This document shows, in pieces, positions 9,901 to 20,563 of a DNA stretch of 64,000 nt (its first letter is position 1; each line of letters starts with the position of its first letter). The position numbers and the translations under genes were made by a program. This DNA comes from Leishmania infantum JPCM5 (Eukaryota; Euglenozoa; Kinetoplastea; Trypanosomatida; Trypanosomatidae), in contig NC_009411.2 of the NCBI RefSeq assembly GCF_000002875.2, positions 372,001 through 436,000 on the forward strand, read 5' to 3'. The notes below the pieces were generated by a model, which searched no databases, was not told the DNA's origin, and worked only from the letters and a program-made list of their open reading frames with translations.

Positions 9901-12900
9901 CGTGCGGCCCGGCGGCGGCGCCGCCACGCAGTGGCAGCGTCTCAGACCTGTTGAGTTTTGTTTTCTTGGCTCAAAATGTGCGCTCATAGCCTCGCTCGCG
10001 CACAAGAATTGTTTCTCCATCAGGGCCACCACGCACACGCGGCTGGACAGCCGACAGCAGCCCGCACACGCGCCCGTGCCACGCACGTCAGCCGAAAGGT
10101 GATTTGCATGTGTATCTTCTCATGCGCCAGTCAAACTGTTTGGACCAACACAGATGAGTGCATCATTCAGCGGCACACGCACACGCACACGCACACAGCA
10201 GCACCCGCACCGCGTCAGTGTGAGCTGAGTTGAGAAATGCTATGACCTCATGCAGTGCTCGGACTGACAGGAAACTATGTGAATAGTATTCATCACGCGC
10301 ATGCGCCTCGCGCAGCGGCGAAGTGGCAGGGGGTAGCGGTGAGAAGGCAAGCGGCGCGGCACCCCGTCGCGCCGCATCTAGGAGAGTTGATGCTCCCACC
10401 CGCTTACTGGTGGGGAGCGGTAGGACTCAATGCACTCCGTTCACGCACGTCGCAGCGTGCGGCCCGGCGGCGGCGCCGCCACGCAGTGGCAGCGTCTCAG
10501 ACCTGTTGAGTTTTGTTTTCTTGGCTCAAAATGTGCGCTCATAGCCTCGCTCGCGCACAAGAATTGTTTCTCCATCAGGGCCACCACGCACACGCGGCTG
10601 GACAGCCGACAGCAGCCCGCACACGCGCCCGTGCCACGCACGTCAGCCGAAAGGTGATTTGCATGTGTATCTTCTCATGCGCCAGTCAAACTGTTTGGAC
10701 CAACACAGATGAGTGCATCATTCAGCGGCACACGCACACGCACACGCACACAGCAGCACCCGCACCGCGTCAGTGTGAGCTGAGTTGAGAAATGCTATGA
10801 CCTCATGCAGTGCTCGGACTGACAGGAAACTATGTGAATAGTATTCATCACGCGCATGCGCCTCGCGCAGCGGCGAAGTGGCAGGGGGTGGGGCAGCGTG
10901 CGCTCTGGCACAACAGGACAGGGAGTTGCGTGGGATGGGGCACCCACCATTCCAAGGGAGTTGTGCGGCGGCCTAGAAGAGAGGGTGTGCGGCAGAGACA
11001 CCCCACGCGGACGCACGCGCGCACACGACGGCAGTGACAACGCGGTGTCGTCGCGGCAGAGCTCGCGAAGCGCCTTCGCTCTCGCTGTCTTTGTCTTTCT
11101 TGAACTTTCGGGCGTGCTCTGTCACTGACAGGTGTAAAGACAGGTGCCAGACAGGTCAAGATGAAGCTGCCGCCCGCGCCATCGCTATCGCCCCTTCACC
11201 CACAAGCATGCACGCAAGCCCTCCGCACCCGACAGCACCGCGTCAGTGTGAGCTGAGTTGAGAAATGCTATGACCTCATGCAGTGCTCGGACTGACAGGA
11301 AACTATGTGAATAGTATTCATCACGCGCATGCGCCTCGCGCAGCGGCGAAGTGGCAGGGGGTAGCGGTGAGAAGGCAAGCGGCGCGGCACCCCGTCGCGC
11401 CGCATCTAGGAGAGTTGATGCTCCCACCCGCTTACTGGTGGGGAGCGGTAGGACTCAATGCACTCCGTTCACGCACGTCGCAGCGTGCGGCCCGGCGGCG
11501 GCGCCGCCACGCAGTGGCAGCGTCTCAGACCTGTTGAGTTTTGTTTTCTTGGCTCAAAATGTGCGCTCATAGCCTCGCTCGCGCACAAGAATTGTTTCTC
11601 CATCAGGGCCACCACGCACACGCGGCTGGACAGCCGACAGCAGCCCGCACACGCGCCCGTGCCACGCACGTCAGCCGAAAGGTGATTTGCATGTGTATCT
11701 TCTCATGCGCCAGTCAAACTGTTTGGACCAACACAGATGAGTGCATCATTCAGCGGCACACGCACACGCACACGCACACAGCAGCACCCGCACCGCGTCA
11801 GTGTGAGCTGAGTTGAGAAATGCTATGACCTCATGCAGTGCTCGGACTGACAGGAAACTATGTGAATAGTATTCATCACGCGCATGCGCCTCGCGCAGCG
11901 GCGAAGTGGCAGGGGGTAGCGGTGAGAAGGCAAGCGGCGCGGCACCCCGTCGCGCCGCATCTAGGAGAGTTGATGCTCCCACCCGCTTACTGGTGGGGAG
12001 CGGTAGGACTCAATGCACTCCGTTCACGCACGTCGCAGCGTGCGGCCCGGCGGCGGCGCCGCCACGCAGTGGCAGCGTCTCAGACCTGTTGAGTTTTGTT
12101 TTCTTGGCTCAAAATGTGCGCTCATAGCCTCGCTCGCGCACAAGAATTGTTTCTCCATCAGGGCCACCACGCACACGCGGCTGGACAGCCGACAGCAGCC
12201 CGCACACGCGCCCGTGCCACGCACGTCAGCCGAAAGGTGATTTGCATGTGTATCTTCTCATGCGCCAGTCAAACTGTTTGGACCAACACAGATGAGTGCA
12301 TCATTCAGCGGCACACGCACACGCACACAGCAGCACCCGCACCGCGTCAGTGTGAGCTGAGTTGAGAAATGCTATGACCTCATGCAGTGCTCGGACTGAC
12401 AGGAAACTATGTGAATAGTATTCATCACGCGCATGCGCCTCGCGCAGCGGCGAAGTGGCAGGGGGTGGGGCAGCGTGCGCTCTGGCACAACAGGACAGGG
12501 AGTTGCGTGGGATGGGGCACCCACCATTCCAAGGGAGTTGTGCGGCGGCCTAGAAGAGAGGGTGTGCGGCAGAGACACCCCACGCGGACGCACGCGCGCA
12601 CACGACGGCAGTGACAACGCGGTGTCGTCGCGGCAGAGCTCGCGAAGCGCCTTCGCTCTCGCTGTCTTTGTCTTTCTTGAACTTTCGGGCGTGCTCTGTC
12701 ACTGACAGGTGTAAAGACAGGTGCCAGACAGGTCAAGATGAAGCTGCCGCCCGCGCCATCGCTATCGCCCCTTCACCCACAAGCATGCACGCAAGCCCTC
12801 CGCACCCGACAGCACCGCGTCAGTGTGAGCTGAGTTGAGAAATGCTATGACCTCATGCAGTGCTCGGACTGACAGGAAACTATGTGAATAGTATTCATCA

Positions 12901-13552
12901 CGCGCATGCGCCTCGCGCAGCGGCGAAGTGGCAGGGGGTAGCGGTGAGAAGGCAAGCGGCGCGGCACCCCGTCGCGCCGCATCTAGGAGAGTTGATGCTC
13001 CCACCCGCTTACTGGTGGGGAGCGGTAGGACTCAATGCACTCCGTTCACGCACGTCGCAGCGTGCGGCCCGGCGGCGGCGCCGCCACGCAGTGGCAGCGT
13101 CTCAGACCTGTTGAGTTTTGTTTTCTTGGCTCAAAATGTGCGCTCATAGCCTCGCTCGCGCACAAGAATTGTTTCTCCATCAGGGCCACCACGCACACGC
13201 GGCTGGACAGCCGACAGCAGCCCGCACACGCGCCCGTGCCACGCACGTCAGCCGAAAGGTGATTTGCATGTGTATCTTCTCATGCGCCAGTCAAACTGTT
13301 TGGACCAACACAGATGAGTGCATCATTCAGCGGCACACGCACACGCACACGCACACAGCAGCACCCGCACCGCGTCAGTGTGAGCTGAGTTGAGAAATGC
13401 TATGACCTCATGCAGTGCTCGGACTGACAGGAAACTATGTGAATAGTATTCATCACGCGCATGCGCCTCGCGCAGCGGCGAAGTGGCAGGGGGTGGGGCA
13501 GCGTGCGCTCTGGCACAACAGGACAGGGAGTTGCGTGGGATGGGGCACCCAC
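6957..13552. repeat. Tandem array of mosaic A (555/549 bp) and B (473 bp) units
   Basis: Using CGTCAGTGTGAGCTGAG as anchor, units start at 6971, 7526, 7999, 8554, 9109, 9658, 10213, 10768, 11241, 11796, 12345, 12818 and 13373. Spacing gives the order A B A A A' A A B A A' B A and a last B cut at about 13552. A' is 6 bases shorter in a CACACG microsatellite. A and B share the first 120 or so bases, then diverge completely, then share only a short end (CACCG). Two A subtypes differ by CTTAATGG or CTTACTGG (first unit, 8554 and 9109 have AATGG). Copies otherwise look almost identical, so the array is recent or homogenised. Short palindromes (GAATAGTATTC, GCGCATGCGC) occur in each unit. No protein homology is recognised. 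A relation to the described Leishmania subtelomeric repeats of about 533 bp is possible but untested. Confidence 0.95.
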
Positions 13553-14428
13553 GTTTGAGACGCTGGTGGAATTGGAAGCAGGTTTTTCGACGTCTGTGAG
13601 GATCCTTGACTGTCCTTTCACGCTGTTGTCGCGATGAAGACGTACTCGCGAGGGATGTCAGCGTCATTGATGGCATACCTTGTTCAGGCTTCGTTGTCGC
13701 AGAGGGAGATCGTGCCGAGGAGCCGCTTGCCGCATGAGTAGGTGGATGCTACGCCGTTCTATATTTGGTTGGCTTGCCGCTTTTCGCTTTGTTCGACTGA
13801 CTGCGGCGGTGCTGAAGCATGCGGACGCTGTTGTAGAGTCACCCATACAGTATCCTTGATTTGTGTCTCGGGACAGAGAGAAGTCTACGTGGCGGCACGA
13901 GGAGTCCGGAAACCACCACGAACGTCGGAATGGAATGGAAGCGTAGGTGTCCATGTGTGGTGGAAGGGTGTCAAGATTGCCCTGGGAACCTGCCGTCAGA
14001 AACTCCTCTGCCGTCCTATTATTATTCTGTGCCGTTCGCGAAAGTAGAGGAGCAGGATGGAGGGGCTGGGGTGGCTGAGGTCATGCAACGTGTGATGTGA
14101 TGAGAAACCCAGGAGCAATTCAGCGAAAAGCCACAAAGGAGGCGCTGACCACGCACGGCCCTGCTGCAGCGAAGAACCTGCAGTAACTGCAGCTGCAAGC
14201 GGCAAGCGTGATCCCCAAAATGCATGATGGACATCAGGTCGGCGCACGCTGAGGGCACAGAAAAAAACATTCTCTTCGGCAAAGTCGTTCGGGTGCCATG
14301 GCGAGGTACTTAACACTCATACCTCACGAAGACGGCGAAGCATGTGCGACACACCCTCTCCACATACCTTGAAGCGGGTGTGCTCTGCACGTAAGTGAGC
14401 AGCGCTTTCTCGGCTTTCTTTGGCTTGC
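13553..14428. other. Unique sequence between array and 852-bp element; possible degenerate coding remnant
   Basis: The array stops abruptly at GGGGCACCCA and the following sequence is unrelated to it. On the plus strand several short frames (for example 13742-14047) follow one another across stop codons, which could be a decayed gene, but no family is recognisable. Treated as non-coding. Confidence 0.4.
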
Positions 14429-15280
14429 CCATTCCACTTCCACGAACAAGTCAGCAAGCCTACACGCGCACAGCCACAGCTCGCCTGCGACTGTTGCGCC
14501 ACGGCTAAGGCCTGGTCGTCCAGGACGAGCGGCCTGCCGTCGGATCGGGCCGCGCGTCTAACCGGCTCTTCCTCTTCTTCCTCGTCCCTTCCCCGGGTGC
14601 GTGTTGCGCGATCGGCGCCAGGCGGACCTGGCGGGACTGCATGCCTTGATCCACCCGGGCCGCGTCCAGGGCTCTGCTCGAGGGCGGAGGCAGTGGCGTC
14701 TGTCGTGCGGGCACTAGGGGGCGGATATAAGTGAATGGAGGAGGAGCTCAGAGAGGAAGTGGGCCAGCCGCAGGTCAGGGCCCTCTGCGACCCTCTGCCC
14801 TGCCTGTGCGCCGTGTTTCGCCCTCGGCCGCTTCAAGCCGCGGCATGCCGTCATACAGTGTGGTGCCACTTTACATGGGAGTCTGGAGGACTCGGTGGTG
14901 CAACTCGAGGGTGCTCTCATCGCGCTTCCCGCATCTGCGCCGCATCGGCCCACACGGTCGCATGCAGGAGATGCCGCATGTTTCCCGAGCATGCACGTTC
15001 TTTTTTTTTTCGGTGCGCCTGTGTGTGTGGGGGCGGGTGATAGGTATGGATCTCGTCCTCCGACATGTGTCGGATCGTCGGCACGATTCGTAGTGCGCTG
15101 CTGCAAAGGTGATCATCACGACGGCAAGCCTCCTCGGCACAGCGATAGCCCATACCTGTCCGCCGATACCGAGGAGCCCGCCAGCGGTACCCGAGGGCAG
15201 GCTGCAGGGTCTTTGGCTTTCCCACACAGTGGGTGCTGGGCCGTGAGATACCACCGGCGAGGTGGTGGGCGTCATCAGGG
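14429..15280 (-). mobile_element. 852-bp ingi/L1Tc-related SIDER-like element, copy 1
   Basis: Aligns without length change to 38505-39356 (same orientation) and to 47840-48691 (inverted); only scattered substitutions are visible. Minus-strand 5' end starts CCCTGATGACG, followed by ACCACC/GGTGGT (hairpin), GGCCCAGCACCCAC, CCCAC/GTGGG (hairpin) and GGGAAAGCCAAAG, closely resembling the 5' hallmark of L1Tc/ingi retroposons. An A-run in the sense strand lies inside at about 15001-15010 (T-run on plus). It sits 100 bases downstream of the DUF1295 gene stop, hence in its 3' UTR. Too long for a canonical SIDER (about 0.55 kb); a SIDER1 variant or piece of a degenerate ingi element (DIRE) are both possible. 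Confidence 0.75.
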
Positions 15281-15381
15281 GCCGCTTGACCGTTACCAGT
15301 GTAGCAGCAAAGGCCCCAGCGTCAGCGGCAGTGAAAGGGAGAAAAGATATAACCTCGAGGAAACGGAAAATGACGCCGGTG

Positions 15382-16308
15382 CTACCCCATCTTCTTGAGC
15401 GCAAGCAGCACCTTCCCCGACGTCGAATAGAGGGAAGGGAAGAGCATGGGCGTGATGGACTGGTACACGGCGTAGCCAGGGTACTTTTTAGCAGTAAGTT
15501 GCTCCGTGATCATTGCTGTCGAAAAGAGGATGAGCAGCCCCAGCAGGGGGCACCCAGACCACTGCCACCACGCCATCGACGTTGCTCCACAGCTGCGCGC
15601 CGCCACCGCCAACATCACCCACAGAGACGCCTCACAGAAGACGTTTAGGTGTCTGCTGTAGCCGAAGACACCTGTGACACAAAACCCGTAACAGTAAGGG
15701 GCCTGATGCGGCGTTCGGACCTTTGCGCACTGAAAGCGCCACTGCTGCTCGTCGCAGATCGTCTCAAAAGCAATGAGAGCCACCAGCAGAACTGCAAATG
15801 TGGCCTCCTTCGCCGTTGCTGGCGTCGCTGGAAACTGCATGACAGGCAGAGTGATGGCCCACAGCAGCCACGTTTGAAAGAAGGAAATGACGAAGAAGTT
15901 GAAGAGCGTCCAGACGACAGGCGAGCGGGAGAAGATGCGCCACGTGTGTACGTAATTCCACCGGTAGTCCTCGCCGCCACGGGAGTAGCCGCCGCGGCGG
16001 AAGAAGTTGAAGGTCAGGCGGCACCCCCACACCGTTATGACAAGGCCGAAGAGGGTTGCGGTGCTCAGCGGGAACGACTGCCCCGCAGCGCGCCTCACCG
16101 CAGCCCCGCGTGCCTGCTGGTGCGTGTAGTATACGTGGATCCACGTGTACACCACCGGTAGAATAGACCACGACCGGTCCACCCACGAATAGTTGTCGTT
16201 GCGGTGCGCTGCGATGAACAGCACAAGCGCTGTCAAAGTCATCAAGGTTCCGGAAAGGGCGAGGGATGTAGCCGTAACGGCTGCGGCGGCACCGGAGAGA
16301 GATTCCAT
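15382..16308 (-). CDS. DUF1295 / steroid 5-alpha-reductase-like membrane enzyme
   Basis: 308 residues, the usual size for the DUF1295 family, which is related to 3-oxo-5-alpha-steroid 4-dehydrogenases. It is a polytopic membrane protein with about six to seven hydrophobic segments (for example 10-34, 83-98, 132-157, 168-182, 228-238, 252-268). Family motifs seen: NDNYSWVDRSWSILPV at 37-52; FRRGGYSRGGEDYRW at 103-117; FGYSRHLNVFCEASLW at 215-230 (most relatives have S-R-H-P-N, so Leu replaces Pro); and a C-terminal TEQLTAKKYPGYAVYQ at 268-283. The substrate is unknown; sterol or lipid-chain reduction at the ER is the family expectation. The frame extends 45 codons upstream to 16443, but that stretch is Cys/His/Arg-rich and unlike the family, so MESLSGAAAA is preferred. 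The 852-bp element lies in its 3' flank. Confidence 0.85.
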   Translation of the reverse strand: MESLSGAAAAVTATSLALSGTLMTLTALVLFIAAHRNDNYSWVDRSWSILPVVYTWIHVYYTHQQARGAAVRRAAGQSFPLSTATLFGLVITVWGCRLTFNFFRRGGYSRGGEDYRWNYVHTWRIFSRSPVVWTLFNFFVISFFQTWLLWAITLPVMQFPATPATAKEATFAVLLVALIAFETICDEQQWRFQCAKVRTPHQAPYCYGFCVTGVFGYSRHLNVFCEASLWVMLAVAARSCGATSMAWWQWSGCPLLGLLILFSTAMITEQLTAKKYPGYAVYQSITPMLFPSLYSTSGKVLLALKKMG

Positions 16309-17225
16309 GCTCTTGAGGGTATACAAATATCTATTCACGTTCCGGTGGCAATCGTGCTGTTGTCCACTGCGCACTATGACGGAGCACTTACATATGAGAG
16401 TTCGTGAATGGATGCACGATCGTATGTCCGCTGCTGCGTGCACTTGTCCGAGTATAAAGGTATGCCAGCCCCTGAGCGTGTACTTCGACCGTCAACAGAT
16501 GTTTACCTCGTGCTGTGCTACCTCCAGATGCGACCAGGAGAAAAGAGGACAAGAATGAAAGCGCAAAACAACCGCACTGGTGGTGGCGGGGAAAAGGGAT
16601 GGGCGAAGAAGTGGTCGATGGATGCGCAGCAGATCAGAAGAGACAGAGGGCAAGGCAGAACGAGGGAGGCCGGCAGACTTGAAACGTCACACCAACCCGA
16701 GACAAAAAAAGGAAAAGGCCTTGATGGCTGACCGACTTGAAAAATGCGTTTTTTTTTTTGGGGGGGGGGGTTCGTGTGTGTATCTGTGTTCCCTTTTGCC
16801 CGTAGATGTGTATATGCGTGTATGTGGTCTCTTCGTGCCTGCACGAATGCGTGCTCGCGGCGTGCGAGCATCAGCAAAACAGGAGGAGGGTCATGGTGCG
16901 ATCCGTGGAGGAGCAGGTGCGCATGAACGAGTAGTTGCACAGCGTGTCCGCGCAAAGGTGCGCCATAGCTGAACAGTTACAATCACATCGCTGAAAGAGG
17001 GAGCTCTCGCGGCTGTGGCAGGGCAGGCACAACGCGGCACATGCCCGTGTTTGCTGCATACCACCGACCGCACAGTTGCAAGGAAAGAGAATCGAGGAAA
17101 GCGTGAACGCCCAGCTGCTTCACCAAAAGGATAAAAAGGGGGCGTGCCTTAAAGAAGTGCACCCAGAGCACGTCGCTGTCATCCTCCTCGGGTTTTGCAC
17201 GTTCGCACTTTCTTTTTTCTTTCCT
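16309..17225. other. Intergenic between DUF1295 and IVD genes
   Basis: No gene seen. A T-run directly followed by a G-run (about T10 then G10) lies at 16749-16770, and there are several TG-rich patches. Presumably the IVD 3' UTR and the DUF1295 5' UTR. Confidence 0.6.
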
Positions 17226-17762
17226 CGTGTGCCCCTTGCTCTGCCCGTGCAACGCGAGCTGCACGCCACTCCACGCCCCTCCAGCCGGCCCCGTCACACC
17301 GGCCCACATGGCCTGGCGCGAGGCAGCGGTAGGCATACGCGGTACAGCACTGCGCCAACACAGTCACCTGGGTACGGCCTCCGTCCCAAGCGCTACACAG
17401 CCGCACCCTCCTTGAGAGTGGCGCAGGCTCCCTGCACCGCTGGGCAGAGTGAGGGGCCCGGAGGGGGAGGGAGAGGGGGGAGATGTGTTCGAGCCACGCT
17501 GGCCGCTCCGGCGCCACGCCCTCCACAACCTCGGCAGCGACATCAGCAGCGATACATCGCTCTGACCTCCCCTACGTCGTCGGTGCTGGGCCCCGCCACC
17601 ACCCGAGGTGGCTGGGGCACTTGGCAGGGGTATAGGGGTTGGGGGGCTGGCTCGCTTCCCCACAGCCACACACACACACACACACAGAGTGGGGTGCGTG
17701 CTGGGCCCTGCGACACGACGCACTGAGGGGTGCACCCTCCACCCCACCCCTCGTCGTCCTAG
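17226..17762 (-). mobile_element. SIDER2-like retroposon, copy B
   Basis: Near-identical to copies A, C and D over about 500 bases. The sense-strand 5' end is TCTAGGACGACGAGGGG, a decayed form of the CCCTGATGACGAGGGG start of copy C. (CA)10 at 17667-17686 lies in the loop of the second hallmark hairpin. Homology with copy D continues about 28 bases beyond the presumed 5' end (17761-17788, pyrimidine-rich in sense). It lies in the 3' flank of IVD, in the sense orientation. Confidence 0.8.
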
Positions 17763-18348
17763 ACGGGGAGGAGGAAGGGGCGGGCAGAAGAAAAAGGGGG
17801 AGGCGGTGGTGTGATGAGGAACTCGCCGGTCTCATGCTAACAACGGCGCTTCTAAACATGCATGTATGTGCTCGTTTCTGGACACTGCCCCCACACCCCT
17901 TACACCTCCTTCTTTGTTGAGGCACGTGCATAGCAGACACGAACGTAAAGAAATAAAAAAGAGGGAACTGCCTGAATGGCGCACGTCCCACTGAGATGGA
18001 GAGAGGCGTCGTCGTGCCCGCCCTTCTCATCCGCCCCCCCCCGCCGCACACCCGACGCGCGCATTGGGCAAAGTCGCTCGTTTTTTCTCTTCTTCGCATT
18101 TGTGTGTATGTGTTGTGTGTGTAGAAATGTGGGTGTGCGTCGGTCGGTGTTCGGATTATACTTTCCTGCCATAGGTTAAAAGTAGGGCGACACGCCACCC
18201 CTTGCGTGTGATCAGCGAAGGGAGAGGTTCCACGGAAACGGTGAAAGCTTCGGTGAGGAATGTGGTGGTGGTCACGACGGTGGGTGGCGACCCCAAGGTG
18301 CAGCCGCCGTCTCGCCTCGCAGTACCTCTCCCTCCTGCGTCTACGTGT
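17763..18348. other. IVD 3' UTR / intergenic
   Basis: No coding frame supported. It contains C- and TG-rich low-complexity patches, with a C-run at 18036-18044. Probably the proximal 3' UTR of the dehydrogenase gene. Confidence 0.55.
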
Positions 18349-19581
18349 CTACTTGAGCCCCTTCAGGAGGTCCTTTGTGATGTTCTTGTGGTGTGCCTCG
18401 ATGGTACCGCCACCGATCTCCAGCAGCTTCGCGTCGCGCCAGAGTCGCTCAACCGGCATACCTTGCGAGTACCCCATACCACCCATCACCTGTATCGCTG
18501 AGTCCGCGACCTTCTTGGCAATCGGTGTGGCAAACAGCTTGGCGGCATCGCTACCAAGACGGTTCTTATTGCCTGGGTGGACGTTGTGGCTGACCGAGTA
18601 CACCAGTGCCTTCGCCGCCTCGGTGTCGGCGTAGCCCTCTGCGATGTAGCGCTGGATCTGGCCGAAGTTAGAGATGGGCTGGCCAAATGCTTTCCGCTCC
18701 GACGCATATGACGTCATGAGCTCTACAGAGCGCTCCGCGATGCCGACCGCCATGGCAGCCAAGGTGACGCGCTCCAGCTCTAGGTTGCGCATCATGCCCA
18801 CCATGCCCTTGCCCTCCTCACCGAGCAAATTCTCCGCCGGGACAACGACGTCTTCCAAGAAGAGCTGGCACATATGAGATGCGCGCATGCCGCATTTGTC
18901 AATCTTTGGGCCCTGTGTGAAGCCCTTTGTGCCGCGCTCTACCGTGAAGGCTGTGATTTTGCCGTCCACCTTGGCGTAGATAAGAAACACGTCGGCGACC
19001 GTGCCGTTCGTGATCCAAATCTTACTGCCGTTCAACACGTAGTTGCCGTTGCTGTCTTTCTTCGCGGTCATCCGCATTCCCAGCACATCGGTGCCAGCGC
19101 TCGGCTCTGACATGCCCATGGCGCCAACGTGCTCGCCCGTGAGCACCTTGGGCAGCCACCGCGCCCGCTGCGCCGGCGAAGCACTGTAATAGAAGTTGTT
19201 TACAAAGAGCATGGAGTGGGCGAGGTAGGCTAGGCAGAACCCGGGGTCATACTTGGAGAGTTCGTGGTGGATGATTACAGCAGCCACAGCGTCCATGCCG
19301 GCGCCGCCGTCTGCCTCGGGAACTGTCACACCCATTACACCCAGATCGCCAAGCTGCTTGAAGAGGTCGCGGTTGAAGTGGCCGTTGATGTCGTCCTCCC
19401 TGGCGTGCTTGTCGACCACCTCACGAGAAAACTTGGCCACGGTCTCACGCAAGGCCGCGTGCTCTGGTGTCGGGTTGTACAGATCCATGAAGGCACGGCT
19501 CGCAGACGTCATGGTGGCGGCCGCTGTCCACCCGCACGTAGCGGAGCGGCGGCCGAGCGACGACTGCAGCACACGACGCAT
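18349..19581 (-). CDS. IVD: Isovaleryl-CoA dehydrogenase, mitochondrial
   Basis: 410 residues (human IVD is about 425). It is an FAD-dependent acyl-CoA dehydrogenase that converts isovaleryl-CoA to 3-methylcrotonyl-CoA in leucine breakdown, passing electrons to ETF in the mitochondrial matrix. Seen: an Arg/Ser-rich N-terminus (MRRVLQSSLGRR) fit for mitochondrial import; the family motifs GAMGMSEPSAGTDV, GSKIWITNG and RDAKLLEIGGGT. What separates it from other acyl-CoA dehydrogenases: the usual catalytic Glu near the C-terminus (in YEGT) is replaced by Gly (IGGGT, about 390), while a Glu is present in LELERVTLAA at about 270, where IVD carries its catalytic base. A candidate splice acceptor at about 19723 leaves 19623 (M1) or 19581 as starts; MRRVL is chosen as the better targeting sequence. 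Confidence 0.93.
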   Translation of the reverse strand: MRRVLQSSLGRRSATCGWTAAATMTSASRAFMDLYNPTPEHAALRETVAKFSREVVDKHAREDDINGHFNRDLFKQLGDLGVMGVTVPEADGGAGMDAVAAVIIHHELSKYDPGFCLAYLAHSMLFVNNFYYSASPAQRARWLPKVLTGEHVGAMGMSEPSAGTDVLGMRMTAKKDSNGNYVLNGSKIWITNGTVADVFLIYAKVDGKITAFTVERGTKGFTQGPKIDKCGMRASHMCQLFLEDVVVPAENLLGEEGKGMVGMMRNLELERVTLAAMAVGIAERSVELMTSYASERKAFGQPISNFGQIQRYIAEGYADTEAAKALVYSVSHNVHPGNKNRLGSDAAKLFATPIAKKVADSAIQVMGGMGYSQGMPVERLWRDAKLLEIGGGTIEAHHKNITKDLLKGLK

Positions 19582-20563
19582 GATACTAAATCCGATGATC
19601 GGCAAGAGCGATGACACAACCAATCGGCCGAGAGAGACACACGAGCAGAGAGGCGCTGAGGGCGAGAGACCGACAGGAAGCGAAGACAGTACTGACTAGC
19701 GGCCAGCACAAGGTCGAAGCACCTATGAAAAGAGAAGGAAGATAAACGCACTGTGAGGTTAAAGGATGCTAATGAATAATGAAAGGTGTTGATGAGGGAC
19801 GACAGGGGGGGCATCCGAATCAACGGGAGAGAGAGAGGCATGCGATGCGCGCGTAGGGGGTGGTGTGCAGGAGTGCGTGTCGTTCGCGTATGGCCCATAC
19901 GGATATATGCGTGCATATGCATGAGAGAAGAGGCAGATGTGGGCGAATCATTGGTGGAAAAATAAAAAAAGGCATGCACCTATGTCGCCCGAGGCGAATC
20001 AGCACAGCGATCCCGACAGCTAACAGAGAGAGAGGCCTGCTCGCGTGCGTCTCACGCCGGGCAGAGCAACAAAGCAGCAGTATACTGTCAGTTGTCCCTC
20101 CACACAGAGCGCGGGGACAACGTAGCAACCCCCATACCATAGCCGAAGAGGAAGGAGCCGCTCTGCGTGCTCGAGCGCCAACAGCCGTAGGGGTGCGTGG
20201 AGTCACCCCTATTATTTCTTCTTTGGGCGATCCGGCTTGCCGGTTTGTGAGCAACGCTTGTCGGTGGAGTGCACTGTTCTCCTTGGGATGAGGCGAGAGA
20301 GAGGCTGGCTACGCGATCCCGTGCAGCCGTGTTTTGGCAGGGCGTGCGTGGCGGCAGTCACTTACACGGCCAGGTAAGGGCGACGAGGCTGCAGTCTCAG
20401 CAGCCGCAAAGGTGTCCTGCAAGGAAGGGGGAGGGGAGGTGACCAGGGGGGGGGGACAGCGATGCAGCGGCGTGTCTGTCATGCCCACCAAACTACGCCG
20501 TTTCCTTTGCTTTTCCTATGCTGCTGCTACCCCGTCGTCGTCCCCGTCGTCCTCCCCATCGCT
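19582..20563. other. Intergenic between IVD and XRN-like genes
   Basis: Holds the IVD 5' leader: on the minus strand, ATCTTCCTTCTCTTTTCATAG ends at 19723-19724, a good trans-splice acceptor. The rest is purine-rich on the plus strand with a G10 run at about 20447-20456. No gene is supported. Confidence 0.6.
19723..19743 (-). promoter_or_regulatory. Candidate spliced-leader acceptor for IVD
   Basis: The minus-strand pyrimidine tract CTTCCTTCTCTTTTCATAG lies about 140 bases upstream of the chosen ATG. Confidence 0.5.

Noticed and set aside
7081..13393. Families of 66-103-residue ORFs repeated through the tandem array, both strands
   Set aside because: They are identical because the repeat units are identical; several frames are open at once on both strands, none resembles a protein family.
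6957..13552. Spliced-leader RNA or telomeric repeats as explanation of the array
   Set aside because: No mini-exon-like sequence and no TTAGGG repeats are present in the units.
6957..13552. CRISPR-like array
   Set aside because: Units are long, contiguous and without unique spacers; eukaryotic genomic context.
14714..15106. 130-residue ORF inside the 852-bp element (also in copies 2 and 3)
   Set aside because: No reverse transcriptase, endonuclease or RNase H motif could be seen; overlapping frames on the other strand are equally open. A decayed ingi remnant cannot be excluded.
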